DNA of 64,000 nt from Methylobacterium sp. Leaf112. GTDB lineage: Bacteria; Pseudomonadota; Alphaproteobacteria; Rhizobiales; Beijerinckiaceae. The notes beneath the pieces were generated by a model. The model saw only the letters and a list, made by a program, of their open reading frames with translations, made no database searches and was not told where the DNA came from. The stretch lies in assembly GCF_001423295.1 (NCBI RefSeq), contig NZ_LMNG01000033.1:1-64000 (forward strand). Reading direction: 5' to 3'. Below are positions 27,338 through 36,076 of this stretch, one piece after another. Within the stretch, counting starts at the first letter, position 1. Each line of letters starts with the position of its first letter. Made by a program: the position numbers and the translations under genes.

Positions 27338-28813
27338 ATGACCCGACGCAACCTGCGGAGCGAGTGGGCTCCCGATATCACGCGCGAACTCCTGGCCGGG
27401 ACGGTGGTGGCCCTCGCGCTCATCCCCGAGGCCATCGCCTTCTCCCTCATCGCCGGGGTCGACCCCAAGGTCGGCCTCTACGCCTCGTTCTGCATCGCCG
27501 TGGTCTCGGCCTTCGCGGGCGGGCGCCCGGCGATGATCTCGGCCGCCACCGGCGCCATGGCGCTCGTGATGGTGACCCTCGTGAAGGAGCACGGCCTCGG
27601 CTACCTCTTCGCCGCCACCATCCTGACGGGATTCCTGCAGATCGGCGCAGGGGCGCTGAAGCTCGGCAACCTCATGCGGTTCGTCTCGCGCTCCGTCGTC
27701 ACCGGCTTCGTCAATGCGCTCGCGATCCTCATCTTCCTCGCGCAGATGCCGGAACTCTTAGGCCAGGGCGCGACGGTCTACGCCATGACGGCCGCCGGCC
27801 TCGCCCTGATCTACGGCCTGCCGTACCTCACGAGGGCCGTGCCCTCGCCGCTGGTGACCATCGTGCTGCTCACGATCGTCGCCGTCGCGTTCGGCCTGCC
27901 GATCCACCGCGTCGGCGACATGGGGGCCCTGCCGACGGAACTGCCGTTCTTCGCCCTGCCGCAGGTGCCGTTCACGTGGGAGACCCTGCGGATCATCCTG
28001 CCCTACGCGCTCACCCTCACCATGGTGGGCCTGCTCGAGAGCCTGATGACGGCCGCCATCCTCGACGAGATGACCGACACCGGTTCGAACAAGAACCGCG
28101 AATGCGCCGGCCAGGGTCTCGCCAACATCACCGCCGGGTGCTTCGGCGGCATGGCCGGATGCGCCATGATCGGGCAGTCGGTGATCAACGTCTCGTCGGG
28201 CGGGCGCGGCCGGCTCTCGACCCTGTGGGCGGGCGCGTTCCTGCTGTTCCTCATCGTGGTGCTCGGGTCCTACGTCGCCCAGATCCCCATGGCGGCTTTG
28301 GTCGCCGTGATGATCATGGTGTCGATCAACACCTTCCAATGGGGCTCCGTCCGCACCCTGCTGACCAACCCCAAGAGTTCGAGCGTCGTGATGCTCGGCA
28401 CCGTCGCGGTGGTGGTGGCGACCCACGACCTCGCCCGCGGCGTGCTGTTCGGCGTGGTGCTGAGCGGCCTGTTCTTCGCCCACAAGGTGACGCGGTTCTT
28501 CGCCGTCGCCTCGGAGCGCACCGGCGGCACGCGCACCTATCGGGTGACGGGGCAGATCTTCTTCGCCACGGGGCAAGCCTTCCACGACGCCTTCGACTTT
28601 CGCGAGGACGGCCTCGAGTGCCTGGTCATCGACCTCACGGCGGCCCATTTCTGGGACATCACCGGCGTCAACGCCCTCGACCGGGTGGTGCTGAAGTTCC
28701 GCCACCACGGCGTAACCGTCGAGATCGTCGGCATGAACGCCGCGACCGCCACCCTGGTCGAGCGTCTCGCCACCCACGACAAGCCCGGCGCGACCCTTGC
28801 CTCAGGGCACTGA
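27338..28813 (+). CDS. SulP family anion transporter with STAS domain
   Basis: A 491-residue inner-membrane transporter with the SulP/SLC26 architecture: about 12-14 membrane helices to residue about 380, with the conserved early motif LAGTVVALALIPEAIAFSLI and GLYASF, then a cytosolic STAS domain (about 400-491, LVIDLTAAHFWDITGVNALD). Substrates in this family are sulfate, bicarbonate or dicarboxylates; the sequence alone does not decide. The TNPKSS and NKNRECAGQGLANI regions are typical. It is followed by a GC hairpin and then edd, on the same strand but probably in a separate unit. Confidence 0.9.
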   Translation: MTRRNLRSEWAPDITRELLAGTVVALALIPEAIAFSLIAGVDPKVGLYASFCIAVVSAFAGGRPAMISAATGAMALVMVTLVKEHGLGYLFAATILTGFLQIGAGALKLGNLMRFVSRSVVTGFVNALAILIFLAQMPELLGQGATVYAMTAAGLALIYGLPYLTRAVPSPLVTIVLLTIVAVAFGLPIHRVGDMGALPTELPFFALPQVPFTWETLRIILPYALTLTMVGLLESLMTAAILDEMTDTGSNKNRECAGQGLANITAGCFGGMAGCAMIGQSVINVSSGGRGRLSTLWAGAFLLFLIVVLGSYVAQIPMAALVAVMIMVSINTFQWGSVRTLLTNPKSSSVVMLGTVAVVVATHDLARGVLFGVVLSGLFFAHKVTRFFAVASERTGGTRTYRVTGQIFFATGQAFHDAFDFREDGLECLVIDLTAAHFWDITGVNALDRVVLKFRHHGVTVEIVGMNAATATLVERLATHDKPGATLASGH

Positions 28814-28829
28814 CCGGACGCCCCGGTAG

Positions 28830-28849
28830 CCACGGCGGTGCCGCCGTGG
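28830..28849. terminator. Stem-loop after the SulP gene
   Basis: CCACGGCGG and CCGCCGTGG form a perfect 9-bp stem with a 2-base loop, 16 bp after the stop. There is no T-run, so it may be Rho-assisted or only an mRNA-stabilising hairpin. Confidence 0.5.
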
Positions 28850-28861
28850 TCTGAAGGCGTT

Positions 28862-28885
28862 CCAGACTTCGCGCCAGACTTCGCA
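28862..28885. repeat. 12-bp tandem repeat before edd
   Basis: CCAGACTTCGCG is directly followed by CCAGACTTCGCA, 18 bp before the edd start. It lies in the probable 5' untranslated region. Confidence 0.8.
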
Positions 28886-28902
28886 CCACGCGAGGACCAG
28901 AC

Positions 28903-30726
28903 ATGACCGAGCTTCACCCCGAGATCGCCGCCGTCACCGCGCGGGTGATCGAGCGCTCCAGGCCGACGCGAACGGCGTATCTCGATCTCGTCGCCCGCGA
29001 GCGGGACCACGGCGTCCACCGGCCGATGCTCAATTGCGGCAATCTCGCCCACGGCTTCGCGGCCTCCGGCGAGGACAAACCGGCGATCCGCGCCGGCCGC
29101 ACCATGAACATGGCCATCGTTACGGCCTACAACGACATGCTCTCGGCCCATCAGCCCTACGGCCGCTACCCCGAGCAGATGAAGATCTTCGCCCGCGAGG
29201 TCGGGGCCACCGCGCAGGTGGCGGGCGGCGTGCCGGCCATGTGCGACGGGGTCACCCAAGGCCAGCGCGGCATGGAGCTGTCCCTGTTCTCGCGCGACAC
29301 CATCGCGCTCTCCACCGCCATCGCGCTCAGCCACGGCATGTTCGATTCCGCCGCCCTGCTCGGCATCTGCGACAAGATCGTGCCGGGCCTCATCATCGGG
29401 GCCCTGCGCTTCGGCCATCTGCCGATGATCCTGATCCCGGCCGGACCCATGCCGTCGGGCATCGCCAACAAGGAGAAGCAGCGCGTCCGCCAGCTCTACG
29501 CCGAGGGCAAGGTCGGGCGCGACGAACTGCTCGAATCCGAATCCGCTTCCTATCACGGGGCCGGCACGTGCACCTTCTACGGCACGGCGAATTCCAACCA
29601 GATGATGATGGACGTGATGGGCCTGCACATGCCCGGCGCCTCGTTCATCAATCCGGGCACGAAGCTGCGCCAGGCGGTGACCCGGGCCGCCGTGCACCGC
29701 CTCTCCGAGATCGGCGCCACGGGCAACGATTACCGGCCGCTCGGCCACTGCATCGACGAGAAGGCCATCGTCAACGCCGTGGTGGGGCTGCTCGCCACCG
29801 GCGGCTCGACGAACCACGCCATCCACCTGCCCGCCATGGCGCGGGCCGCCGGCATCGTCCTCGACTGGGAGGATTTCGACCGGCTCTCGGCGGTGGTGCC
29901 CCAGGTCGCCAAGGTCTATCCCAACGGCTCGGGCGACGTGAACCACTTCCACGCCGCCGGCGGCATGAGCTACGTCATCGCCAGCCTAATCGACGCCGGG
30001 CTGCTGCACGATGACATCCTGACGGTGGCGGGCACGTGCCTGCGCGATCACGCCCGCGACCCCAAGCTCGTCGACGACGCGCTGGTGTTCGAGGACGCGC
30101 CGGAAAAATCCCACGACGAGAGCATCCTGCGCGGCCCCGCCGACCCGTTCCAGACGGATGGCGGCATGCGCCTCGTGAAGGGCAACCTCGGCCGGGCGAC
30201 GTTCAAGACCAGCGCCGTCGAGCCGTCGCGCTGGACCATCGAGGCGCCCGCCCGCGTCTTCGACGACCAGGACGACGTCCTGGCGGCGTTCAAGGCCGGC
30301 GAACTCGAATGCGACGTCGTGGTGGTGGTGCGATTCCAGGGGCCGCGCGCCAACGGGATGCCCGAACTCCACAAGCTCACGCCCCAGCTCGGCGTGCTGC
30401 AGGACCGGGGGTTTCGCGTGGCTCTCGTCACCGACGGGCGCATGTCGGGGGCGTCCGGCAAGGTCCCGGCGGCGATCCATCTCAGCCCAGAAGCCCTCGG
30501 CGGCGGCCCCCTGGCGAAGATCCGCGACGGCGACAGGGTGCGCCTCAGCGCCGAGGACGGCAGCCTCGAAGTCCTCGTCGATCCCGCCGAATGGGATCGT
30601 CGCGATGACGCCGCGGCCCCCGCGCCCGCCTTCGGCACCGGCCGCGAGTTGTTCGCCTTCCTGCGCCACGGCGCCGACGGCGCCGAGCAGGGCGCCTCCG
30701 CCATGCTGGCCGCCGCCGGATTGTAG
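28903..30726 (+). CDS. edd: 6-phosphogluconate dehydratase
   Basis: This 607-residue IlvD/Edd-family enzyme dehydrates 6-phosphogluconate to KDPG, the first committed step of the Entner-Doudoroff pathway. The length fits Edd (about 600) better than IlvD. The iron-sulfur-binding cysteines (AMCDGVTQG, LGICDKIVPG) and the family signature GTCTFYGTANSNQMM are present, with the C-terminal signature VTDGRMSGASGKVPAAIH. A clear GAGGA ribosome site precedes ATG 28903. eda follows 167 bp downstream with a palindrome between, so the two may be co-transcribed or have separate promoters. Confidence 0.96.
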   Translation: MTELHPEIAAVTARVIERSRPTRTAYLDLVARERDHGVHRPMLNCGNLAHGFAASGEDKPAIRAGRTMNMAIVTAYNDMLSAHQPYGRYPEQMKIFAREVGATAQVAGGVPAMCDGVTQGQRGMELSLFSRDTIALSTAIALSHGMFDSAALLGICDKIVPGLIIGALRFGHLPMILIPAGPMPSGIANKEKQRVRQLYAEGKVGRDELLESESASYHGAGTCTFYGTANSNQMMMDVMGLHMPGASFINPGTKLRQAVTRAAVHRLSEIGATGNDYRPLGHCIDEKAIVNAVVGLLATGGSTNHAIHLPAMARAAGIVLDWEDFDRLSAVVPQVAKVYPNGSGDVNHFHAAGGMSYVIASLIDAGLLHDDILTVAGTCLRDHARDPKLVDDALVFEDAPEKSHDESILRGPADPFQTDGGMRLVKGNLGRATFKTSAVEPSRWTIEAPARVFDDQDDVLAAFKAGELECDVVVVVRFQGPRANGMPELHKLTPQLGVLQDRGFRVALVTDGRMSGASGKVPAAIHLSPEALGGGPLAKIRDGDRVRLSAEDGSLEVLVDPAEWDRRDDAAAPAPAFGTGRELFAFLRHGADGAEQGASAMLAAAGL

Positions 30727-30784
30727 GATGGCCTTTCCGGCCCATCGGTTCGCCGCGTGTCTCCGCGAGGGAGAGGCAAGGCGG

Positions 30785-30814
30785 GGGCTCCCTCTCCTCC
30801 CGGGAGGGGGAGCC
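30785..30814. repeat. Palindrome between edd and eda
   Basis: GGGCTCCCTCTCCTCCC faces GGGAGGGGGAGCCC around a short loop. It resembles the inner hairpin of the repeat at 22172-22257 and may belong to the same family. It could act as a terminator for edd. Confidence 0.6.
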
Positions 30815-30854
30815 CGTCGCGACCGCCCGATCCCAGGCGAGCGCACGCGTTTGG

Positions 30855-30860
30855 TATGAT
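30855..30860 (+). promoter_or_regulatory. Possible -10 element for eda
   Basis: TATGAT lies 34 bases before the eda start in otherwise GC-rich DNA. A matching -35 box is not clear, so this is a weak call. Confidence 0.3.
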
Positions 30861-30893
30861 AGCCTCCGCTTCCCGAACCCCGAGGACCGCCCC

Positions 30894-31511
30894 ATGACCA
30901 GCATCGACGCGCTGATGCGCTCCGTTCCCGTCATCCCCGTCCTCGTGGTCGAGGACGTGGCCCATGCCGAGCCCATCGCCCGGGCGCTGGTGGCCGGCGG
31001 CCTCACCGCCCTGGAGGTGACCCTGCGCACCCCCGCCGCCCTGGAGGTGATCCGCATCATGTCCGGGGTCGAGGGCGCCGTCGTCGGCGCCGGAACCGTG
31101 CTCAACCCGCGCGATCTCGACGCCGCCCTGCAGGCGGGCGCCCGGTTCATCGTCAGCCCGGGCCTCACCGAGTCCCTCACCCGCGCGGCCATCGACCGGG
31201 GCGTGCCCTACCTGCCGGGCATCGCCAATTCGGCCGACATCATGCGCGGCCTCGATCACGGCCTCGATCGGTTCAAGTTCTTCCCGGCCGAGGCCGCCGG
31301 CGGCATCAAGGCCCTCAAGGCTCTGGCCGGGCCGTTCCACGCCGTCCGCTTCTGCCCGACCGGCGGCATCACCGAGGCCACCGCGCCCGACTGGCTCGCC
31401 CTGAAGCCGGTGCTGTGCGTGGGCGGCTCCTGGGTGGTGCCCGCGGGCTTGCCCGAGGAAGCGGTGATCCGCCGCTCGGCCGAGGCCGCCGCTCGCCTGC
31501 GCGCCGCCTGA
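30894..31511 (+). CDS. eda: KDPG aldolase (2-dehydro-3-deoxy-phosphogluconate aldolase)
   Basis: This 205-residue class I aldolase splits KDPG into pyruvate and glyceraldehyde 3-phosphate, completing the Entner-Doudoroff branch begun by edd. The Schiff-base Lys128 is in RFKFFPAE, and Glu41 (ALEVTLR) is the usual general base. The phosphate-binding CPTGGI motif is present as FCPTGGIT. The ribosome site CGAGGA precedes ATG 30894. Length and motifs are complete. Confidence 0.96.
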   Translation: MTSIDALMRSVPVIPVLVVEDVAHAEPIARALVAGGLTALEVTLRTPAALEVIRIMSGVEGAVVGAGTVLNPRDLDAALQAGARFIVSPGLTESLTRAAIDRGVPYLPGIANSADIMRGLDHGLDRFKFFPAEAAGGIKALKALAGPFHAVRFCPTGGITEATAPDWLALKPVLCVGGSWVVPAGLPEEAVIRRSAEAAARLRAA

Positions 31512-32284
31512 GGGGGACCGAGCAGTCCCACCCGGCCCATCGGCGCCATGGAACCGCTCGGGGCATGGCCTCGACAGCGCGGGGTCGGGCCTCGGGCCGC
31601 GGACCGTCGGTGTTGCGTCACCCGGGACGCCCGGGGGACGAAGCCGCTTGGCCGCCTTCGGATCTCAGGACCCCGATCCCCCGGCGTCGCCCGATTCGCA
31701 CGGGCTTATCCGGAGCTGGGAGGCCGGGCCCCGCGTCATCCACAGGGGGTGTGGACGCCGCCGGGCCGTGATGGCCGATCCACCGGGATCGCCCGACGGG
31801 ATCGATTGGTATGCCAAGCGTCGGCTCCGACTCGGCACCCATCTTGAAAATAATCCCGTGCCTGCCTCGGAAAACGCCATTCAAATCAACGGAAGAATGA
31901 TTTTAGGCCTTTTTCAATCTAGAAGCGGAATCATAATTCAAGGTTGAGCCGTAATAGGGCAGTTTGTTCTCCCTGGTCCAGGTCTAGGCGCAAGTCGCGG
32001 CGGCCCGGAAACCGCCTGTGCGTCATACGCTTAGCCGCCTGTGCAACGTTGCATGGCCGCAACACGGCAGCGGAACCGCTGTGCTGATCACGTTTTCGAG
32101 TTGCCCGGCGGAACCGGCTCGCACAGAGTGACTGGGCACTGGGGGCATCGCCAGCGCAACACTTCTGCAAACCAGCGAACATCGCTCGGCTGTTGAAAAA
32201 TAAGGACGACACGGGTCGTGGTCCGCCGGATCACCATGCCCGAAATCGTTCATCCCTCGGGTCTCGAAGCTTTTGGAGATATCA
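31512..32284. other. Long intergenic region before the porin, no gene seen
   Basis: These 773 bp contain no ORF with a convincing ribosome site or recognisable product. The first 330 bp keep the general high GC. From about 31845 to 31975 the DNA becomes clearly AT-rich (runs such as GATTTTAGGCC and CATAATTCAAGG), which marks a likely promoter or a small-RNA gene. A 12-bp palindrome lies at 32042. A porin this abundant often has a long, regulated leader. Confidence 0.5.
32042..32053. promoter_or_regulatory. 12-bp perfect palindrome TGCAACGTTGCA
   Basis: Perfect dyad about 230 bp upstream of the porin start, of the size expected for a LacI- or GntR-type operator. No regulator gene is adjacent. 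Inference from symmetry alone. Confidence 0.35.
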
Positions 32285-33931
32285 ATGAAGCTCTTGAAGA
32301 GCTCGCTTCTTGCCTCTGCTGCTGGTTTTGCAGCCGTCGCTGGAGCACACGCAGCCGACCTTCCGGTCAAGAAGGCTGCCCCCATCGAATACGTTCGCGT
32401 CTGCTCCGCCTACGGCGCCGGCTTCTTCTACATCCCCGGCACCGAGACCTGCATCCGTCTCTCCGGCCGCGCCCGCCTCGAAATCGGCTACCAGCAGCAG
32501 GACAGCCGCTCGGGCAGCAACGGTGACACCACCGGCTACCGCGGCCTCGCCCGCATCAACGTCGACGCCCGCACCCAGACCGCCTACGGCACCCTGCGCG
32601 CGTTCACCCGCCTCGAATTCGCCTCCCGCACCGGTTCGACCCAGGGCCTGCGCTCGGGCACCCAGGAGCGCATCGGCAACGCCTTCACGGCGATCGGTCA
32701 GGATCAGGTTGGTCGCGTCCAGCAGTTCGTGAGCACCGAGAAGGCCTTCATCCAGTTCGCCGGCCTCACCGCCGGTCGCGCCTCCTCGTTCTTCGACTTC
32801 TACGCCCACGACTTCGAGATCAGCTCCGCCACCGGCGGCTCGGACCTCGCCTCCACCAACCTGCTCGCCTACACCACCAAGCTCGGCACCGGCGGCTTCT
32901 CCGCCACGGTCTCGCTGGAAGACCCGAGCTTCCGCCGCAACACCATCTACTCGCAGGAGGCCACCACCTCGCCTGCGCCGCAGCGCGTCCTGATCAGCAC
33001 CGATGCCTTCGGTCGCCCGGTCTTCGGCGCCGTCGACGTGTCCCAGCGCAACCGCGTGCCGGACTTCGTCGGTGTCCTGCGCTACGACGCCGCCTGGGGT
33101 TCGGCCCAGCTCTCGGCCGCCGCCAAGGAGCTGAACACCGCCAACTTCATTCAGGGCTACGCTGCAGGTGCTCCCCCGGCCGGCGTGCCGATCGCCAACT
33201 TCGCCGGCTTCACCGCCCGTCCCGCCTCCGAGTTCGGCTGGGCCGTGCAGGGCGGCGTGAAGATCAACATGCCGTTCATCGCCCCGGGCGACACCTTCTA
33301 TCTCCAGGGCGCCTACGGCGAGGGCGCGACCCTCTACACCGGCTACTCCTCGTACAACGGCTCCTACACTTCCCGCGCCAGCACCATCGCGGGCGCCGCC
33401 TTCGACCCCTACATGTCGGATGCGACCCTCAACCCGCTCACGGGCAAGATCGAGCTCTCGACCTCGTTCACCGTCGTCGGTTCGTTCCTGCACTACTGGT
33501 CGCCCGAGTGGCGTTCGGCGATCTTCGCCAGCTACGGCGAGCTGAGCTTCGCCCGCGGCGCCCGCTTCAACAACGCCCTCGCGTACGCCACGGCGACGGG
33601 TGCCCCCGGCGCCAGCTCCGCCGTGCTCAATGCACTTGCCGGCTCGCAGTTCACCGGCATCATCGGCACGCCGTCCTACAACGTCAGCCCCGTGCTGCGT
33701 GACACCTATCAGATCGTCGCCGGCGCCAGCCTGATCTGGTCGCCCGTCAAGGATCTCGATATCGGCGTCGAGGGCGTCTACACCAAGGTCGGCGTCCAGA
33801 GCGGCCGTGTGGTCGATCAGACCCGCTCCAACGGTGCCGTCAACGCGATCAACCTCGCCAACGGCAACGTCAAGACGGTCACGGCCGACGACACCTACCA
33901 GATGCGCATGCGCATCCAGCGCGACTTCTAA
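32285..33931 (+). CDS. Porin (Porin_2 family)
   Basis: This 548-residue outer-membrane porin has a signal peptide (residues 1-23, ending AGAHA) and the mature start ADLPVKKAAP typical of Hyphomicrobiales porins. The VRVCSAYGAGFFYIPGTETC motif, with two cysteines, and LSGRARLEIGY are the standard opening of Porin_2. The protein ends in MRIQRDF, and the terminal Phe is the BAM recognition residue. It would form trimeric channels for small solutes. ATG 32285 (after GGAGAT) is chosen over one four codons upstream. A long leader precedes it and a textbook terminator follows, fitting strong single-gene expression. Confidence 0.95.
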   Translation: MKLLKSSLLASAAGFAAVAGAHAADLPVKKAAPIEYVRVCSAYGAGFFYIPGTETCIRLSGRARLEIGYQQQDSRSGSNGDTTGYRGLARINVDARTQTAYGTLRAFTRLEFASRTGSTQGLRSGTQERIGNAFTAIGQDQVGRVQQFVSTEKAFIQFAGLTAGRASSFFDFYAHDFEISSATGGSDLASTNLLAYTTKLGTGGFSATVSLEDPSFRRNTIYSQEATTSPAPQRVLISTDAFGRPVFGAVDVSQRNRVPDFVGVLRYDAAWGSAQLSAAAKELNTANFIQGYAAGAPPAGVPIANFAGFTARPASEFGWAVQGGVKINMPFIAPGDTFYLQGAYGEGATLYTGYSSYNGSYTSRASTIAGAAFDPYMSDATLNPLTGKIELSTSFTVVGSFLHYWSPEWRSAIFASYGELSFARGARFNNALAYATATGAPGASSAVLNALAGSQFTGIIGTPSYNVSPVLRDTYQIVAGASLIWSPVKDLDIGVEGVYTKVGVQSGRVVDQTRSNGAVNAINLANGNVKTVTADDTYQMRMRIQRDF

Positions 33932-34004
33932 GCCGCTTTCGATCGGTCGGTGTCGCTGCGACATCCGACCGGTCGGGACCACCAAACCTTCGAGAACACG
34001 AACT

Positions 34005-34031
34005 GGCCCGGCTGCGAAGCCGGGCCTTTTT
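34005..34031 (+). terminator. Intrinsic terminator of the porin gene
   Basis: A perfect 9-bp stem (GGCCCGGCT / AGCCGGGCC) with a GCGA loop is followed by TTTTT, 74 bp after the porin stop. Confidence 0.92.
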
Positions 34032-34211
34032 GCGTCTCGGCCTGGCCCAGTCCGGCACGCGAGTTGCGAGTTACAAGTTGCGCCGAACAGTGCGCATTCC
34101 ACGAGATCCGTGGAAATCACCGATTGCGTCGGCGGTGGCCGTCGCTAACTTGCTATAAGCGCCTTCAGCGATGGACGTCGTGCCAATCGCCCCCCGGGAG
34201 TCAGCCTGACA

Positions 34212-35141
34212 ATGCGTTCGCGTCATTCAAGATCCGCCGTCACGGCGGCTTTCGTTGCTTTTGCGGTCTCGGCCACGGCCGTGGGTTCTGCCCAGGCCGA
34301 CGATCTGACCGGCACCTTGAAGAAGATCAAGGAAACCAACGGGATCACCATCGGCTACCGCGATGCATCGGTGCCGTTCTCCTACCTCGACAACGATCAG
34401 AAGCCCGTCGGCTACGCGTTCGAGATCTGCAAGAAGGTCGCCGATGCGGTGAAGGTCAAGCTCGGCCTGCCGAAGCTCGAGGTGAAGTACAACCCGGTCA
34501 CCTCTGCGACGCGTATCCCCCTCATCGCCAACGGCACCATCGATCTCGAGTGCGGTTCGACGACGAACAACCCCGACCGCCAGAAGCAGGCGACCTTCAC
34601 CAACACCCACTTCCTCACGGCCACCCGCTTCGTATCGAAGAAGACCGCCAAGCTCGACAAGATCGACGATCTCAAGGGCAAGACCGTGGTCTCGACCTCG
34701 GGCACGACCAACATCCGTCAGATCAACGAGATCAACACGGCCCGCAACCTCGGTCTGACCATCCTGCCGGCCAAGGACCATGCCGAGGCCTTCCTCATGG
34801 TCGAGACCGGCCGCGCCGTCGCCTTCGTGATGGACGACGTGCTCCTCGCCTCGCTCGCCGCCAGCTCCAAGGAGCCGGGCGCCTACAGCATCTCCAGCGA
34901 GGCCCTGTCGAAGCCCGAGCCCTACGGCATCATGCTGCGCAAGGACGACGCCCCGTTCAAGGCGGTCGTCGACGAAGCCACGGCCAAGCTCTACAAGAGC
35001 CCCGAGGGCAAGGCGCTGTACGACACCTGGTTCACCAAGGCGATCCCGCCGCGGGGCATCAACCTGAACCTGCCCATGAGCGAGGCCATGGTGAAGGCGT
35101 TCGCCAACCCGAGCGACAGCCCCGATCCGGCCGCCTACTGA
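34212..35141 (+). CDS. Amino-acid ABC transporter substrate-binding protein (GltI-like)
   Basis: This 309-residue periplasmic binding protein has a signal peptide (1-29, ending GSAQA). It follows the SBP family 3 pattern of glutamate/aspartate binders: GITIGYRDASVPFSYLD, VGYAFEICKKVADAVK, RIPLIANGTIDLECGSTTNN, and LKGKTVVSTSGTTN. The RIPLIANGTIDLECGSTTN block is characteristic of GltI/DEBP. The permease and ATPase genes (gltJKL) are not adjacent, so it is an orphan here. The gene stands alone between two strong terminators (34005 and 35167), which suggests its own control. A GGGAG ribosome site lies before the start. Confidence 0.92.
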   Translation: MRSRHSRSAVTAAFVAFAVSATAVGSAQADDLTGTLKKIKETNGITIGYRDASVPFSYLDNDQKPVGYAFEICKKVADAVKVKLGLPKLEVKYNPVTSATRIPLIANGTIDLECGSTTNNPDRQKQATFTNTHFLTATRFVSKKTAKLDKIDDLKGKTVVSTSGTTNIRQINEINTARNLGLTILPAKDHAEAFLMVETGRAVAFVMDDVLLASLAASSKEPGAYSISSEALSKPEPYGIMLRKDDAPFKAVVDEATAKLYKSPEGKALYDTWFTKAIPPRGINLNLPMSEAMVKAFANPSDSPDPAAY

Positions 35142-35166
35142 TTCGAACCGCCTGATCCGGTTCTTT

Positions 35167-35199
35167 AAAGGGGCTCCGGCGATGCCGGGGCCCCTTTTT
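35167..35199. terminator. Bidirectional intrinsic terminator
   Basis: A 14-bp stem with one G-T pair (AAAGGGGCTCCGGC at 35167-35180 with 35184-35197) and a GAT loop is followed by TTTTT on the plus strand. It ends the binding-protein gene and can also serve ureD, which stops 4 bp away on the minus strand. Confidence 0.92.
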
Positions 35200-35202
35200 G
35201 CA

Positions 35203-36075
35203 TCAGGCCTGCCACACCCGGGGGAGGGGGCCGCCGCGGTAACCGACGAGGATGTGCTGGGCCAGGGCCCGCAGGGCCGCCGGGTCGCTCCCGAGGAACC
35301 GCACCACGAGGTTCCCGTTCCAGGCGCTCGCCGCCGCCTCGACGCCATCCCGCGCGCCCGCTCCGTCGAGCAGCGCCCGTATGGCGTCCAGGCGGCCTTC
35401 GGCCCCGGGCGCCACGTCGACCAGAGTCGCCATCGCCCGGGCGTCGTCCCCGATGGCCGCCCGTTCCAGGGCGTCCGCGATCGCGCCCTCGAGGCGCACC
35501 GAATCGGCGTAGACGAGGCGCCCGTCGCGCCGGATCCGCCAGTGATCGTGGAAGCGGCCCTCGCGGATCCGCTCGCCGCGCGCCACCCGCCCGAACGTCA
35601 CCGCCTCGAACGCGAGCAGGCCCGCATCGCCGTCGAGATCGGCGACGAGGCTGCGCTCCAGACTGGCTCCGTCGAACAGGATCGTCTCCTGCGGCAGGAA
35701 GGCGAGGTGGCCGCCGGCACCCACTGCGACCCGCGTCTCGATGATCGTCCTCGGCCCGTCGGAGCGATAGATCTTCTCCGCCGCCGTGGTGGTGAGCACG
35801 AGCTCCGCCCCCGGCCCGACGGCGACGGACACGGCGAAGCGGTCGCCGCAGGCGATGCCGCCGGCGCTGTTCAGCAGCACCGCCTCGCACGGCCCCGCCG
35901 GCCCGCGCGGCAGGCGCACGCGCAAGGGGCCGGCTTCGGCGATGTCGAGGATTCGCGTGTCGGAACCGAGCCGTCCGACGCGCAGGTGCACGCGCCCGTC
36001 CGAGCGCTGGCGCATGGGCGGCGTGGAACGGTCGCCGGCCGTCACAACAGGGCGTGCGCCGGCGCGCGCAGACAC
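35203..36075 (-). CDS. ureD: Urease accessory protein UreD
   Basis: This 290-residue protein matches UreD/UreH, the scaffold that holds apo-urease while UreF, UreG and UreE load nickel. Family blocks are LRVGRLGSDTRILDI, EAVLLNSAGGIACGD, AELVLTTTAAEKIYRSDG, and FLPQETILFDGASLER. The structural genes ureABC and the other accessory genes are not in the window. GTG 36075 follows the sseA stop with one base between; an ATG 20 codons in (36015) is an alternative start. Being downstream of a sulfurtransferase is unusual for ureD. Confidence 0.92.
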   Translation of the reverse strand: MSARAGARPVVTAGDRSTPPMRQRSDGRVHLRVGRLGSDTRILDIAEAGPLRVRLPRGPAGPCEAVLLNSAGGIACGDRFAVSVAVGPGAELVLTTTAAEKIYRSDGPRTIIETRVAVGAGGHLAFLPQETILFDGASLERSLVADLDGDAGLLAFEAVTFGRVARGERIREGRFHDHWRIRRDGRLVYADSVRLEGAIADALERAAIGDDARAMATLVDVAPGAEGRLDAIRALLDGAGARDGVEAAASAWNGNLVVRFLGSDPAALRALAQHILVGYRGGPLPRVWQA

Positions 36076-36076
36076 C

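Noticed and set aside
31548..31947. Small ORFs in the region before the porin
   Set aside because: Several overlapping frames of 70-100 codons are open, but none has a ribosome site or protein-like sequence.
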